Source: an uncultured Prevotellaceae bacterium (lineage in GTDB: Bacteria > Bacteroidota > Bacteroidia > Bacteroidales > Bacteroidaceae). From it: 22,321 bases of DNA. The DNA lies in the NCBI GenBank assembly GCA_937877605.1, contig CALFJA010000041.1:1-22321 (forward strand), read 5' to 3'. A model generated the notes under the pieces. The model had not been told where the DNA came from. It did not search any database and was given only the letters and a program-made list of their open reading frames with translations. Positions 21,870 to 22,321 of the stretch are shown here, one piece after another. Numbering within the stretch: position 1 is the first letter of the stretch; each line of letters begins with the position of its first letter. Position numbers and translations under genes: made by a program.

Positions 21870-22259
21870 TTATGGTTTTGTGATAATATCCCAAAGCTCA
21901 TCGTAGTTTTTTACCACATCGTATGTGACGTGACTATCTGAGATTGTGGCGAAGTGCCGACTTGCACATTCTATCTTCACGCTTTCGGCTCGACGGTAGT
22001 CTTTTAGACTATCCTTATCATAACCTTTAGTTTCAGCCACGAAGTAGATGTGCTTGACGTCGCTACCCTCATGGAATACCACTGCCCAGTCTGGATTATA
22101 GTGACCGAAAGGCGTATTGATATAGAAGCCATTGGGAAGTTTCGTGTAGACAGCAACCTCATTACGCGATTCCAACTGATTAGCGAAGTCCATCTCAATG
22201 CCTTTTGAGTCAACTACCACAAGGTCGTAGAGAGACTTGTGCGACTTCAAGGCATTCAC
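21870..22259 (-). pseudogene. 3' remnant of a type III restriction enzyme (Res subunit)
   Basis: A 129-codon frame encodes the C-terminal endonuclease domain of a type III restriction Res subunit. LESRNEVAVYTKLPNGFYIN, TPFGHYNPDWAVVF and HIYFVAETKG form the PD-(D/E)XK core: D57, E76 and K78. Reading further upstream in the same frame gives an in-frame TAG at 22263-22265, then SALKGR-type sequence, then TAA at 22293-22295. The helicase part is not in this frame, and the window ends 60 bp later. A full Res protein is close to 900-1000 residues. The ATG at 22259 is therefore only the first methionine after a nonsense codon, and the piece is most likely a decayed gene. Whether the rest lies just outside the window cannot be seen. 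Confidence 0.75.
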
Positions 22260-22321
22260 ACCCTAGCGACCTTTCAGAGCCGATGCTTCTGTTTAATCAT
22301 GTAAATCACACAGGTTCCATA

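Overview
The window looks like a chromosomal segment of a Bacteroidales bacterium, most likely Prevotella or a close relative. The evidence is repeated Bacteroidetes-type promoter signals (-7 TAnnTTTG, several with a TTG about 19-20 bp upstream), lipoproteins with Bacteroidales-style signal peptides, a remnant of a BspA-type leucine-rich-repeat surface protein with the C-terminal WYDLSGRKL..KGIYI tail typical of the group, and an NADP-type glutamate dehydrogenase with ordinary Bacteroidales neighbours. No tRNA, rRNA or CRISPR array was seen.

Positions 1-4.1 kb (plus strand) are metabolic and envelope genes: a MalY/PatB-type PLP C-S lyase, a CutC-family protein, gdhA with a clear promoter, and an RlpA-like double-psi beta-barrel protein that ends inside a bidirectional terminator. 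A glycine-zipper lipoprotein (minus) faces it.

Positions 5.3-11.2 kb (minus strand) form a complete tripartite efflux operon. In transcription order it encodes a TolC-like outer-membrane factor, a lipoprotein HlyD/YbhG-type adaptor, a tandem-NBD ABC ATPase and two ABC-2 permeases. An AraC-family regulator is divergently transcribed from its head and probably controls it. Positions 12.3-15.6 kb hold four minus-strand genes for exported proteins, mostly of unknown function; one has six 16-17-residue repeats of the 5-fold beta-flower type. Two copies of an exactly 95-bp repeat with inverted ends sit in intergenic gaps at 5162-5256 and 14060-14154.

Positions 15.7-17.3 kb hold small and broken genes: a self-contained 32-codon gene with its own promoter and terminator, a beta-barrel protein gene reduced to its start and last strands, a truncated and frameshifted IS982-family transposase, and the 3' end of a BspA-like gene. 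From about 17.3 kb the DNA becomes visibly AT-rich. This part carries a two-gene minus-strand operon encoding an archaeal-type STAND/DUF234 ATPase with a PD-(D/E)XK-like tail and an AAA_13 ATPase resembling RloC/PrrC anticodon nucleases. It ends with the 3' remnant of a type III restriction (Res) gene. This right part is best read as an acquired defence-type island in a decayed insertion hot spot, and the AAA_13 operon is the strongest candidate for something new.
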